Shown here: positions 45,745-55,245 of the stretch, one piece after another
Numbering within the stretch: position 1 is the stretch's first letter
Layout: each line of letters begins with the position of its first letter
Position numbers and translations under genes: made by a program
Assembly (NCBI RefSeq): GCF_002000025.1
Contig: NZ_MUZV01000014.1
Location: forward strand, 1 to 64,000
Length of the DNA: 64,000 nt
Source: Cognaticolwellia aestuarii
GTDB taxonomy: Bacteria; Pseudomonadota; Gammaproteobacteria; Enterobacterales; Alteromonadaceae
Direction: 5' to 3'
The notes under the pieces: generated by a model
What the model was told of the DNA's origin: nothing
The model's database searches: none
The model's input: only the letters and a program-made list of their open reading frames with translations

Positions 45745-46797
45745 TTAATGAGCTCGTTGGCCAGCATAACTGGTGATATTTTGACTCATTTTATAACTAT
45801 CGTTTGGCTCGACTTCCAGTAAACTTACTTGACGCGTATCACATTCCACTTTATCGCCTTTATGAATACAAAAAGACTTACTGGCTAAACGTAGCTTACC
45901 GGCATTGCGCTCTATAATGTTATTTGACTCACAAGCGTTATTTAGGGCATCAACGAACTGTTTACGAATACGGTAAATTTGTATATTTAAATGACTAGCA
46001 TCTAGTCCTAAATCTTTCGCAAGGTGTTCGGCATATACCCAACCTTGTTCACTATCATCAAGACCTGCTTGCATATCTTTCGCACGTTGACGAGCAAGTG
46101 TTAGCATAAGGTAGTGATGACTACGTACTAATAAATCAATCTGCTCTTCGCCGCTTTGCATAACAACATGGGTGCTTTCTTCATCTAAACTGGTTTGAAA
46201 TAAAAAACTTAATTCATCAAGCGAAGTTACACTAGGTCTGAGCAATTGTGTTTCAGCAATACTGCGGTTAATTTGTAGCTGCCATGTTAAGCCGTCAATA
46301 TCTAAATACGCTTGATCATCAAGTTCACTGGCAGAAATTGGTTGATTCAAATTATCGTCAAGAATTTCTTGCCACCAAGAGTAGGTTTGGTTGTTATAGC
46401 TGAGGACGATATTTTGCGACTTTTGACTCGGTAATAAATGTAAATACTCTAATTGAATAGCATCGCTGTTATGCGCCACGGGAATCAAGCAATCACAAGG
46501 AGGGCTAACATCAAACACCTCAAATGCATTATTAGATTTACCTGCAAAGGTGATCACATCACCAACATTAAGCTGGGCAACTTGTTCACGAGATAATTTA
46601 TTACCATTAAGCCAAGTACCATTACTACTGACATCACGCAGTAGCCAGTGCTGCTCATTCCATTCAATAAAAGCATGTATTTTAGAGATATATGCATCGC
46701 TGACGTAAGTATTAACTGAGCTTTTAAGTCGACCAAAGCTATGATGAGATTGCAGTAGGCAACGTTGTTGCGTTTGATTGTTAATTAAAACGGCCAT
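45745..46797 (-). CDS. FHA-domain protein with C-terminal winged-helix domain
   Basis: 350 residues. The FHA domain (about 15-95) has the phosphothreonine-binding pattern FGR, SKIHAFIEW and SSNGTWLNG. The middle part (about 110-215) is unassigned. Residues about 225-310 resemble an OmpR-type winged helix (GWVYAEHLAKDLGLDASHLN, IQIYRIRKQFVDAL, GKLRLASKSF). Together this suggests a transcription factor gated by phosphothreonine. The Ser/Thr kinase gene follows on the same strand. The plan resembles mycobacterial EmbR/PknH, although domain order differs (EmbR has its FHA domain at the C-terminus). Confidence 0.8.
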   Translation of the reverse strand: MAVLINNQTQQRCLLQSHHSFGRLKSSVNTYVSDAYISKIHAFIEWNEQHWLLRDVSSNGTWLNGNKLSREQVAQLNVGDVITFAGKSNNAFEVFDVSPPCDCLIPVAHNSDAIQLEYLHLLPSQKSQNIVLSYNNQTYSWWQEILDDNLNQPISASELDDQAYLDIDGLTWQLQINRSIAETQLLRPSVTSLDELSFLFQTSLDEESTHVVMQSGEEQIDLLVRSHHYLMLTLARQRAKDMQAGLDDSEQGWVYAEHLAKDLGLDASHLNIQIYRIRKQFVDALNNACESNNIIERNAGKLRLASKSFCIHKGDKVECDTRQVSLLEVEPNDSYKMSQNITSYAGQRAH

Positions 46798-47311
46798 CAG
46801 TTCCTCTTTTATGCTATCAGCGTTAATCCAACGTTTATTTAATCACGAGTAAAACAACAAGCACATTATGACAAGTTATCACTACTAAGCGACATTAAAT
46901 AATGACGATATAATTAAAATGTTAAACCTTATTTTGCCTTATTTAGCTAAGCAATCAAGTACATTTGTCTAATGACAGTGACTTTTATTTTTTACAAGTA
47001 TCAAGCATAGCATTAAAGATGACGTTAACTACGAATATGGCGTTGCGAAGAAAATAATGTCGCTATTTTTTCAATCTGAACCGCATTTTATTTGCTTTGA
47101 AAACACCGTTATTCAATTTTACAGATGTTAAATTTATTAACATCAAATACATTCTACTGCGGCATTAAACTTTAACGGCATTTTAAATGGCTTAAAAGAC
47201 AAATTTAGCTAGCACATACGGTTAAGTTTTATTTAGAATGCACGAATTATTCTATTGTAACTTTCGCTAACTAGTAACAGGCTACTATTTAGTCATTTTG
47301 AGGAAAAGCAT
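46798..47311. other. Intergenic region upstream of putA
   Basis: About 515 bp between divergent genes, AT-rich. It presumably contains the promoters of both the FHA gene and putA. Apart from a GAGGA ribosome-binding site before putA, nothing specific was identified. Confidence 0.4.
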
Positions 47312-50300
47312 ATGCTTTTTAATGGTTCGTTTATCACAGACTGCCCTATTCGTCAGAAAATTCGTGAGTTTTATCGTATTGATGAAAACATCGCAGTAGA
47401 TCATATTCTCCCTCTAGCTGAAGTTAATGTCAGTGCTAGAAGCCGAGCTTGGGAAAGAGCTCGAAAAATGGTATTAAAAATTCGTCAAGACCAATCAGGT
47501 AATGGCGCAATAGATGCTTTATTAAATGAATACTCACTATCAAGTGAAGAAGGTGTAGTATTAATGTGTTTGGCCGAAGCCTTACTTCGAGTGCCAGACA
47601 AGCACACGCAAGATGCCCTCATTCGCGATAAAATATCGCAAGGCCAATGGAGCAGCCATTTGGGCAGCAGCGATTCTTTATTCGTGAATGCATCTTCTTG
47701 GGGCTTATTAATTACCGGCACTATGGTTAACTATGCTGATAAACGTAAACAAGACAGTTTGGGTTTATTGAAAAAAACCATTGGTCGTTTAGGTGAACCC
47801 GTTATTCGTAAATCAATGAACTATGCCATGAAAATTATGGGTAAACAGTTTGTTATGGGCGAGAGCATTACCGCAGCAACTGAGCGTGCCGCAGAGAAAG
47901 AGCAAAAAGGCTATGTTTATTCATACGACATGCTAGGCGAAGGCGCTCGCACCATGGCCGACGCTGACCGGTATTTAAAAGCCTATCAAGATGCGATAGA
48001 AGTTATCGGTAAAGTTGCCGTTGCTTCAGGTAAAAACGATCCACGTAAAGTACCAGGTATTTCCGTTAAACTTTCTGCTATTCATCCTCGCTATGAGTTT
48101 ACCCACAAAACACGGGTAATGGCTGAAATTGTGCCAAAACTAAAAGCACTTTGTTTACAGGCGAAAAGTTATAACATTGGTTTAACCGTTGACGCTGAAG
48201 AGTCTGAACGGTTAGACATTTCACTTGATATTATTGAAGCGGTATTTAGTGATAATGAATTAGGCAATTGGGACGGTTTTGGTATCGCACTACAAGCTTA
48301 TCAAAAACGTGCTATTTTTGTGGTCGATTGGCTACGAGAATTAACCGTTCGTGTTGACCGAAAAATGATGGTGCGTTTGGTAAAAGGTGCCTATTGGGAT
48401 ACCGAAATAAAAAATGCTCAAAAAGATGGCCATGCTCATTTTCCTGTTTTTACTCGTAAGTCATCAACCGATGTTTCTTATCATGCCTGCGCCAATAAAC
48501 TATTAGAATACAGAGATACTATTTATCCACAATTTGCTACGCATAATGCTTATACCGCAGCAACTATTGTTGAACTGGCTGGCGATGATAAAGAAGGCTT
48601 TGAGTTCCAGTGCTTACATGGCATGGGCGATTCTTTGTACGATCAAATTGTAGCTGGTGAAAAAATTCAGTGTCGTATCTATGCGCCAGTAGGTCAACAT
48701 GAGGACCTTTTAGCTTATTTAGTCCGTCGTTTATTAGAGAACGGCGCTAACTCTTCTTTTGTTAATGCCATTGTTGATGAGTCACAACCGGTTGAGTCAT
48801 TACTGGGCGACCCTGTTGAAAAAACTCAACGCTTAAAAGATAAATACAACAATCAAATCATCAAGCCAATTGCTTTATACCATGACGCAAAAGGTTTAGG
48901 CCGTGATAATTCAAAGGGTTTAGATTTAACTGATATCAATGTTATTACCCCACTGAAAGCGTCATTAGATAATTGGTTTGTTGACAATTTGCTCAATAAA
49001 AATGATGTACCATCAGGCAGTGTTGCGGTGAAAAACCCAGCTAATCACAGTGAAATTATTGGCTTTCATCAGCACCATAACAAAGCCGACATGTTAGCGA
49101 TGATTGACGTTGCTGAAACTGCCTTTCCTTCATGGTCAGCCACGCCAGTCGTTGAACGAGCAGCTTTACTGTGTCGTGTTGCTGATATTCTTGAGCGTCA
49201 TACTGACGAGTTGATCGCGTTATGCATTAAAGAAGCCGGTAAAATAGCACAAGACGGTATTGATGAAGTCAGAGAAGCGGTTGACTTTTGTCGCTACTAT
49301 GCTGAAAAAGCCGTTGAAATTGCCGCCGATGAACGTTTAGAAGCCCGTGGCGTTATCTTATGTATTAGTCCATGGAATTTCCCGCTAGCAATATTTTTAG
49401 GTCAAGTTGCCGCCGCTATTGCTACCGGTAATACTGTATTAGCAAAACCAGCTGAACAAACCAGCTTAATTGCTTTACGCACCATTGATTTAATGAAGTC
49501 AGTAGGCTTACCTGAAGGTGTTGTGCAAGCCGTTATTGCCCGTGGTAGCGAAGTGGGTAGCGTGATCATTCCTGATGAACGCATTCAAACGGTGATGTTT
49601 ACTGGCTCAACACAAACCGGTACGCTAATTTCACAAACCTTAGCTGAGCGTGGTGGCGATCAAGTGCCATTAATTGCCGAAACCGGTGGTCAAAACTGTA
49701 TGATAGTTGACTCAACCGCTTTACCAGAACAAGTCGTTGATGATGTTATTTCTTCAGGCTTTCAATCAGCAGGTCAACGTTGTTCAGCGCTGCGCGTACT
49801 ATTTTTACAAGAAGATATTGCTGATGACGTGATCACTATGCTCAAAGGCGCCTTAGCTGAGTTGCATGTAGGTAACCCTGCAAAACTAAGCACTGATATC
49901 GGCCCGGTGATTGATCAAAAAGCACTAGACGCTCTGAATGCTCACAGCGACTACATGCAAAACCACGGTAAATTGTTATACCAATGCTCGATTGCTGATG
50001 ACGTGACTGATAATGAACATTTCTTTTTCGCACCACGCCTGTATGAAATTAACGATATTAGCGTACTTAAGCAGGAAGTTTTTGGTCCTTGTGTGCATGT
50101 TGTGCGCTTTAAAGGTAACGAAATAGAAGCGGTTATTGATAAAATTAATGGCACGGGCTTTGGCTTAACAATGGGCATTCATACCCGTATTGAGCATCGC
50201 GCCTTTGATTTAGCTAAACTTTCACGTGCTGGTAATGTTTATATTAACCGTAATATGATCGGCGCGATTGTTGGTGTTCAGCCTTTTGGTGGCCGCGGCC

Positions 50301-51136
50301 TTTCAGGTACTGGACCCAAAGCAGGTGGACCGAATTATTTAACCCGTTTAGTGATAGAAAAAGCAACGCCAGATGCCGAGCAATTTAACTTATTACCTTC
50401 GCAAGTAGAAGCATTAGATGGTGATGTGCAATCAGAAAACGAAGCTATTTTATTCATGGATAAGGCCAATGCAGCAGAAAAAGCTTGGCGCTTAACCGAG
50501 TTAAATACTCGCCTTTCTTGTGTGCGACAATTGTTAGCAAAAATTGCCCACGTTGATATTGTTGATGACTTAGCCGACGATTTAAATCGCACCTTGAAAT
50601 CAGCACGATCACAGTTGATTGATATTGAAAAACGCATGAAAAAGCCAACATTTTTACCCGGGCCAACGGGCGAGTCAAACGTGCTTTATTTAGAAAATCG
50701 CGGCAATATTATCTGTTTTGCTGACTCTACGGTTAGCTTTCACTTCTGGGTACTTTCGATTGTAACGGCATTGGCAACCGGTAATACCGTTATTAGTGTG
50801 GTATCTGACTTGTATTATGACGAAGCTATCGCCTTTAGAGATAAATTCCTCTCGACAGTCGCTGATGCTGGTGTTTTCCAAGTTGCTCGCTTACGTCACT
50901 TATCAACGATGTTAACGCACCCAGCGTTATCAGGCGTTGTAGTAGACAGTAACTGTGATCGTAAACATTATATCAGTGAAAAATTAGCTGAACGTCAAGG
51001 CGCAATATTACCGGTGATCAGCTCTGAATATTTTGATAGTTTGATCCAACGATTATTAACAGAAAAAACCGTCAGTATTGATACTACCGCTTCTGGTGGT
51101 AATACGTCATTAATGACTTTGGTTGAAGAAGATTAG
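47312..51136 (+). CDS. putA: Bifunctional proline dehydrogenase / P5C dehydrogenase (type B PutA)
   Basis: 1274 residues, oxidising proline to glutamate. The PRODH part shows VKLSAIHPRYEF, GLTVDAEESERLD and VKGAYWDTEIKNAQ. The ALDH part (from about 560) has ISPWNFPLAIFLG, the general base in AETGGQNCMIVD and the nucleophile in QSAGQRCSALRVL. The C-terminal region (about 1050-1274) is the ALDH-superfamily-like domain, ending TASGGNTSLMTL. There is no N-terminal ribbon-helix-helix, so this is not the self-regulating type, and the putA promoter must be controlled by another protein. GAGGA precedes ATG 47312. Confidence 0.95.
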   Translation: MLFNGSFITDCPIRQKIREFYRIDENIAVDHILPLAEVNVSARSRAWERARKMVLKIRQDQSGNGAIDALLNEYSLSSEEGVVLMCLAEALLRVPDKHTQDALIRDKISQGQWSSHLGSSDSLFVNASSWGLLITGTMVNYADKRKQDSLGLLKKTIGRLGEPVIRKSMNYAMKIMGKQFVMGESITAATERAAEKEQKGYVYSYDMLGEGARTMADADRYLKAYQDAIEVIGKVAVASGKNDPRKVPGISVKLSAIHPRYEFTHKTRVMAEIVPKLKALCLQAKSYNIGLTVDAEESERLDISLDIIEAVFSDNELGNWDGFGIALQAYQKRAIFVVDWLRELTVRVDRKMMVRLVKGAYWDTEIKNAQKDGHAHFPVFTRKSSTDVSYHACANKLLEYRDTIYPQFATHNAYTAATIVELAGDDKEGFEFQCLHGMGDSLYDQIVAGEKIQCRIYAPVGQHEDLLAYLVRRLLENGANSSFVNAIVDESQPVESLLGDPVEKTQRLKDKYNNQIIKPIALYHDAKGLGRDNSKGLDLTDINVITPLKASLDNWFVDNLLNKNDVPSGSVAVKNPANHSEIIGFHQHHNKADMLAMIDVAETAFPSWSATPVVERAALLCRVADILERHTDELIALCIKEAGKIAQDGIDEVREAVDFCRYYAEKAVEIAADERLEARGVILCISPWNFPLAIFLGQVAAAIATGNTVLAKPAEQTSLIALRTIDLMKSVGLPEGVVQAVIARGSEVGSVIIPDERIQTVMFTGSTQTGTLISQTLAERGGDQVPLIAETGGQNCMIVDSTALPEQVVDDVISSGFQSAGQRCSALRVLFLQEDIADDVITMLKGALAELHVGNPAKLSTDIGPVIDQKALDALNAHSDYMQNHGKLLYQCSIADDVTDNEHFFFAPRLYEINDISVLKQEVFGPCVHVVRFKGNEIEAVIDKINGTGFGLTMGIHTRIEHRAFDLAKLSRAGNVYINRNMIGAIVGVQPFGGRGLSGTGPKAGGPNYLTRLVIEKATPDAEQFNLLPSQVEALDGDVQSENEAILFMDKANAAEKAWRLTELNTRLSCVRQLLAKIAHVDIVDDLADDLNRTLKSARSQLIDIEKRMKKPTFLPGPTGESNVLYLENRGNIICFADSTVSFHFWVLSIVTALATGNTVISVVSDLYYDEAIAFRDKFLSTVADAGVFQVARLRHLSTMLTHPALSGVVVDSNCDRKHYISEKLAERQGAILPVISSEYFDSLIQRLLTEKTVSIDTTASGGNTSLMTLVEED

Positions 51137-51169
51137 CTGCTAAGTCCATTAAGCAGAACGTTGTAACTA

Positions 51170-51198
51170 AAAACGGGCATCAGTAGATGCCCGTTTTT
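51170..51198 (+). terminator. putA terminator
   Basis: AAAACGGGCAT and ATGCCCGTTTTT form an 11-bp stem with a six-base loop, followed by a T-run. Confidence 0.9.
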
Positions 51199-51307
51199 CA
51201 TTACGGGTTGAATGACCTTTTGAAATTTCGCTGTAAAATTCGTTAGCGAGTAAACACCCCCTAAATACCCCTGTTTATTCATGCCCTTTTCACAGTAAAG
51301 GCCTGAT

Positions 51308-51573
51308 TATACCCAAACCATTTGAAAATGCAGGATTCAGCAAGTCGAAAAAGGGTTAGCACCAAGGCATTGATTGAAAGGAATGGTTGTTCCATTGTCG
51401 AAATCAATAACGCCGGAGATGACCCTTTGTCGCCTTGCCCTGCGGGAGCTAAGCTAGAAAATCAGTGCAGCGTTGCAGCACTTGATAAGGGAATAACCAT
51501 TATCAGCGTGCTGTGCCTTGCGCTGATTTCCTAGCTTAACTCTGAAACTGCATTTTCAAGTGGTTTGGGTATA
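51308..51573. mobile_element. Non-coding inverted-repeat element (MITE-like)
   Basis: ATACCCAAACCATTTGAAAA (51309-51328) plus TGCAG at the left end faces its complement at 51546-51572 (CTGCATTTTCAAGTGG, TTTGGGTAT), giving terminal inverted repeats of about 26 bp with one mismatch. Inside are two further dyads: 51369-51408 (ATTGATT with AATCAAT, AATGG with CCATT) and 51451-51537 (AAGCTAG with CTAGCTT). No transposase gene. An in-frame 70-codon stretch across it has no ribosome-binding site and is ignored. Confidence 0.7.
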
Positions 51574-51578
51574 TGTGA

Positions 51579-51995
51579 CTACTTCATCGGTATCGTATCG
51601 TACATAGGAATATCGGCAATATCTTTTAACCAGGGAACAGCTGAACGACACCAAATTTGATTTTTTGGCGTTAATAAATTACGTTGCTCAATACAACCCG
51701 CTCTGATGCCATACACTCTATTTAATGGCTCAACTGAAGTGGCATAAAGTGCACTACCACAATTTGCACAAAACCCTTGCGCTCGTTGATTGCCGCTTTC
51801 AGCAATTTTAATATACTCTTTCACCTGACCCTTAGTAAACTTAACTCCGTCAGGCTCAGATACCACAACACTTCTAAATGCTGTTCCTGATAACTTTTGG
51901 CAATCAAGACAGTGGCAAACAATCACTTTATTTTCGTCAACTTCAGCTTCAAATTCTATTTCGCCGCAATGGCAGCCACCGTTAATTTGCATCAT
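51579..51995 (-). CDS. GFA/CENP-V-family zinc protein
   Basis: 138 residues of the glutathione-dependent formaldehyde-activating (GFA/CENP-V) fold. The zinc ligands are seen in GGCHCGEIEF, VIVCHCLDCQKLSGTAF and FCANCGSALY. Members bind zinc and often react with thiol adducts, but the substrate here is unknown. ATG 51995, with a second ATG at the next codon. Transcribed alone; the inverted-repeat element ends six bases after its stop. Confidence 0.85.
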   Translation of the reverse strand: MMQINGGCHCGEIEFEAEVDENKVIVCHCLDCQKLSGTAFRSVVVSEPDGVKFTKGQVKEYIKIAESGNQRAQGFCANCGSALYATSVEPLNRVYGIRAGCIEQRNLLTPKNQIWCRSAVPWLKDIADIPMYDTIPMK

Positions 51996-52230
51996 GCTTC
52001 TTCTCTCTTGTATTAAATATGGCTAAAAACAACCTTGTTTATTCATCATCTTTCATGACTAATTGTTTGTTAACAATAGCTTGTAAATAGCCCCGCTAAA
52101 TTGACAAATTAAGCTAGTTGGCTAACAAGCACGTTAAATATAGGCTAATAAAATGTGTTGCGCTCAATAACGTGAGCGCTTGAACACAGGCTTTTTTCAG
52201 TTATAAAAACCGGAACGCTTTAGCATGATA

Positions 52231-53487
52231 TTAAGATAAAAATTTCCACCACAAAAAGAAGCCGCTAAATAAGGTCAGCACGGTCAAACATACTAAAGTA
52301 TATACTTTAAACCAGCCTTGCGGCTTTTGCGTTTGACAAACATCAGCCCCCATCATCACCTTATAATTTAGCCAAGCGTAAATTGGCGCACTAACAAAAG
52401 AAACCGTGGTAACAAAATCAAGCAGCGCTTTAATGTCAGCACTGAAGTCACTAATAATCCACCAGCTCCCCACCGCTAGCACTAATAACGAGCCAATATA
52501 AATTTTGTTTGCTCTTTTGTCTGTAGCCTCACTTTGTTCATTGCTAGCAAGCAAAGCAGCACGTCGCCATACTTGTGGAAAGCCATCAGCTACCGCAAAA
52601 GTAGTTGAGAATAACGCAATAAAGGTGACAAGAGCCATCAGCAACCAACTCCAATCACCTAAAGCTTTACTATAAATTCCTACTAATTGCCCCGCGAAAG
52701 CTGCCGCTGATTTAGCAAAGCCTTCTCCTTGGCCAAACATTAATAGCGCCCCTAACCATAAGAATATAATTGCTAGTAAAAAACTCGTTAAGTAACCAAT
52801 ATTAAAATCTAAAGTCGCATTTTTAGCTGATGATTTACCTGGTTTTTCAACACGTGATGTGGTCCAAATAGAGTGCCAAACCGACACTTCAATAGCCGTC
52901 GGCATCCAACCAATTAGCGCAACAATAAAGGCAATACTCGCAGCAGAGGTTAATGAAATAACCGGCGCTTCAGCTGAAGGGCTAAACCCTAAGCGATTAA
53001 CCGCTGCAAACCATGCAATAATGCTCGATATAACTAAAATAAGCATCATCCACTTAAGTAAAGAACTCAATAATTTATAGTGGCCAATAATTAATACCGC
53101 GCAAACAATAACTAAGGTTAGCGCCGCCCACTGCGATAGTGAAAGCACATCACCAAACAGGTTCATTGCTAGTGCTGATGTCACTATCGTGACACCCGAT
53201 TGAACAAAAAACATCGTGACAAAGGTTAAAAATAAAAACAAATAAAATGCCCAATTACCGACACTTTTATAACCATCAAGTAAGCTTTTTCCGGTAAGCC
53301 CTGCGTATTTAGGGCCGAATAAAAAAAATGGATACTTAACCACATGCGCAAGGATAATAAAGCCTAACAGGGCAAAGCCAAAGTCAGCGCCAGCACGTGT
53401 TGCTTGAACAATATGAGAAACACCAATACTGGTGGCAGCCCAGACAATACCAGGACCTAATAACGCGAATATTTTAGTAAATTTCAT
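52231..53487 (-). CDS. Nramp-related transporter lacking the canonical metal motif
   Basis: 418 residues, about 11 transmembrane helices. Helix 1 begins GPGIVWAATSIGVSHIVQAT, where canonical Nramp has the metal-binding D-P-G-N; helix 6 reads ALIGWMPTAIEVSVW in place of M-P-H. The fold relation is clear from the GPG start and the helix pattern, but the usual Mn/Fe ligands Asp and Asn are absent, so the substrate is uncertain. ATG 53487 is preferred over an upstream in-frame codon (53547), which adds a non-hydrophobic leader. The TetR gene lies 88 bp upstream on the same strand. Confidence 0.8.
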   Translation of the reverse strand: MKFTKIFALLGPGIVWAATSIGVSHIVQATRAGADFGFALLGFIILAHVVKYPFFLFGPKYAGLTGKSLLDGYKSVGNWAFYLFLFLTFVTMFFVQSGVTIVTSALAMNLFGDVLSLSQWAALTLVIVCAVLIIGHYKLLSSLLKWMMLILVISSIIAWFAAVNRLGFSPSAEAPVISLTSAASIAFIVALIGWMPTAIEVSVWHSIWTTSRVEKPGKSSAKNATLDFNIGYLTSFLLAIIFLWLGALLMFGQGEGFAKSAAAFAGQLVGIYSKALGDWSWLLMALVTFIALFSTTFAVADGFPQVWRRAALLASNEQSEATDKRANKIYIGSLLVLAVGSWWIISDFSADIKALLDFVTTVSFVSAPIYAWLNYKVMMGADVCQTQKPQGWFKVYTLVCLTVLTLFSGFFLWWKFLS

Positions 53488-53575
53488 AGTAGCTCTAAGG
53501 TGAATATTGATTCGCAATAACTTAATGTCTCCGATTAGCTTTTGCAAACTATTTTCGGCAAATAGTACTAATTGA

Positions 53576-54211
53576 CTATATTGATTCTAGTTTTAGATAG
53601 GGTAGTAAAATTTTGGGTAGCTCAAGCGTCAACTCTTCAGCGCTGGCGTTAGTTGCAATAGCAGGTGTTAATGAAGGGTAAAGCACCTTGTCTAACAAAC
53701 TGGTGATCATCATAAAGATAACCATATCAGCAGCTTTGCGTGGTTCAGCCACCTTGATTTCAGTATCAAACTTTAACAATACAGCAGCTAATCGGCGGTA
53801 TATTGCTCGACGATCAACAAGCTCATCTGAGTCGAGTAATGATGAATGTAATCGTGAATTTAAATGTAAGGTGCGAAAAATACTTTTCCGAGAAACTAAA
53901 AAATTATAAACCTCTACTGAAAGTTGCTCTACTGCTGCTGTCAGATCACTATATTGATTAAGTTCAAGGCGGCCAACCCATTGTAAAAGATCATCACCAA
54001 AGTCCTGATAGAGCAATGGCAATAGCGACTCTTTATCCTTAAAACGACGATAGAAAGTTCCTACCGAAACCCCTGCACGCTCAGCTAGCTCTTTAATAGA
54101 AATATGCTCAAAGAACTTATCTTGCAAGCATAAATGTAACGAAGCAATCAGCTTACGCTGAGTATCTTGGCTTCTTTGCTGCTTTGGTTTAAAGACATTT
54201 TTACTTGGCAT
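53576..54211 (-). CDS. TetR-family transcription regulator
   Basis: 211 residues. The helix-turn-helix is clear: HISIKELAERAGVSVGTFYR and RFKDKESLLPLLY. The remaining ligand-binding part is not diagnostic. It lies directly upstream of the Nramp-like gene on the same strand, so it may regulate it and itself. No operator dyad was identified in the 88-bp gap. Confidence 0.85.
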   Translation of the reverse strand: MPSKNVFKPKQQRSQDTQRKLIASLHLCLQDKFFEHISIKELAERAGVSVGTFYRRFKDKESLLPLLYQDFGDDLLQWVGRLELNQYSDLTAAVEQLSVEVYNFLVSRKSIFRTLHLNSRLHSSLLDSDELVDRRAIYRRLAAVLLKFDTEIKVAEPRKAADMVIFMMITSLLDKVLYPSLTPAIATNASAEELTLELPKILLPYLKLESI

Positions 54212-54546
54212 GATTATAATGTTCAGTCTGCTTGTAACGGACTAAATGATGCTGTTTTTAATCAAGAACAGCAATATAAAAATTAATCTTTTACATTCAA
54301 AAGTAATTCTAAACAATAAAGTACATTGAAACTCAACAACCTTTGGCGTAATGATTTATTGTGCAGCTAGGTTTGCTGTAAAAACAGAATGCTACGATGG
54401 GTTTCATAACTTGGCCTTGTGTTTCAATTTTTGAAAGTCAAATAAACTGGCTCATTGCCCTACGGAAACTTCTCTTTCGGGTGCTACTTGTATGATACGT
54501 TAGCTTTATTCTTTAACTTATCTTTATAACAATACTGTTAATATAT
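54212..54546. other. Intergenic region without recognised gene
   Basis: About 335 bp, AT-rich. No coding sequence or RNA structure could be supported. It holds the promoter of the TetR gene at 53576-54211 and the 3' end of the other TetR gene. Confidence 0.35.
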
Positions 54547-55134
54547 TTATAACGTTTTCATTAGCATAAACATTTGATTAATCATGGGTTGAGCTAATTT
54601 ATCTACATTAGGGCGATTAAAATAACCGCGTAAACCGGTAAATTGCACCTGAAAAAAGCGGGCATATTCAAGGCCAGTAAGCGTATTATTTAATTCACCG
54701 TTGTTGATCGCTTGTTCGAATAACTGGGTTAAATAGCTTTCAAATTCAGCCGCTAACTCTACACTTAAAGTGTATAACCTTGAGTGCTTTTCAGAAAACT
54801 CACTGTTGGCTTTAACCAACATACAAATAGCACTTGGGCAACAATCTTTTGTTTCAATGACAACATTTTCTACAAAAGCACGTAAGCCACCAAGCACCGA
54901 ATCAGCGCTTGATAAAAAGCCTTCTATCTGACTTTTCATTTGTACGGTGTAATCTTTTAATGACTCACTGTATAACCCTTCTTTAGAGCCAAATGCGGCG
55001 TAAATACTACCTGGGCGCATATTAACGGCTTCTTGTAAGTCGCGCGTTGATGTTGCATAAAAACCCTTTTGCCAAAATAGCTGACTAGCAACGCGAATGA
55101 CATTATCGCGTTCAAATCTAATTTTATTAACCAT
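54547..55134 (-). CDS. TetR-family transcription regulator, divergent to the CMD gene
   Basis: 195 residues. HTH: FYATSTRDLQEAVNMRPGSI with YAAFGSKEGLYSESLKDY. The C-terminal part resembles the TetR subgroup with a Cys pair (ETKDCCPSAICML). ATG 55134 is preferred over the in-frame start at 55158, because the longer leader overlaps the operator region. It faces the carboxymuconolactone decarboxylase-family gene across about 110 bp that hold two near-identical palindromes, so it very likely represses that gene and itself. Confidence 0.85.
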   Translation of the reverse strand: MVNKIRFERDNVIRVASQLFWQKGFYATSTRDLQEAVNMRPGSIYAAFGSKEGLYSESLKDYTVQMKSQIEGFLSSADSVLGGLRAFVENVVIETKDCCPSAICMLVKANSEFSEKHSRLYTLSVELAAEFESYLTQLFEQAINNGELNNTLTGLEYARFFQVQFTGLRGYFNRPNVDKLAQPMINQMFMLMKTL

Positions 55135-55150
55135 ATTATTGCCAATCAAC

Positions 55151-55189
55151 TTGAACATTCGCTCAATTTTAACTTGAGCAGTCGCTCAA
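55151..55189. promoter_or_regulatory. Tandem TetR operator sites
   Basis: TTGAACATTCGCTCAA (55151-55166) and TTGAGCAGTCGCTCAA (55174-55189) are two palindromes with arms TTGA(A/G)C and GCTCAA, differing at three positions and starting 23 bp apart. They lie between the divergent TetR and CMD genes. Confidence 0.82.
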
Positions 55190-55245
55190 AATCAAATACT
55201 ATGTGCAACAAGCTAGTTAAACTTAATTAATTATTGGAGCTAAAC

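Noticed and set aside
51322-51534. 70-codon open frame between putA and the GFA gene
   Set aside because: It lies entirely within the inverted-repeat element, has no ribosome-binding site, and its peptide looks random.
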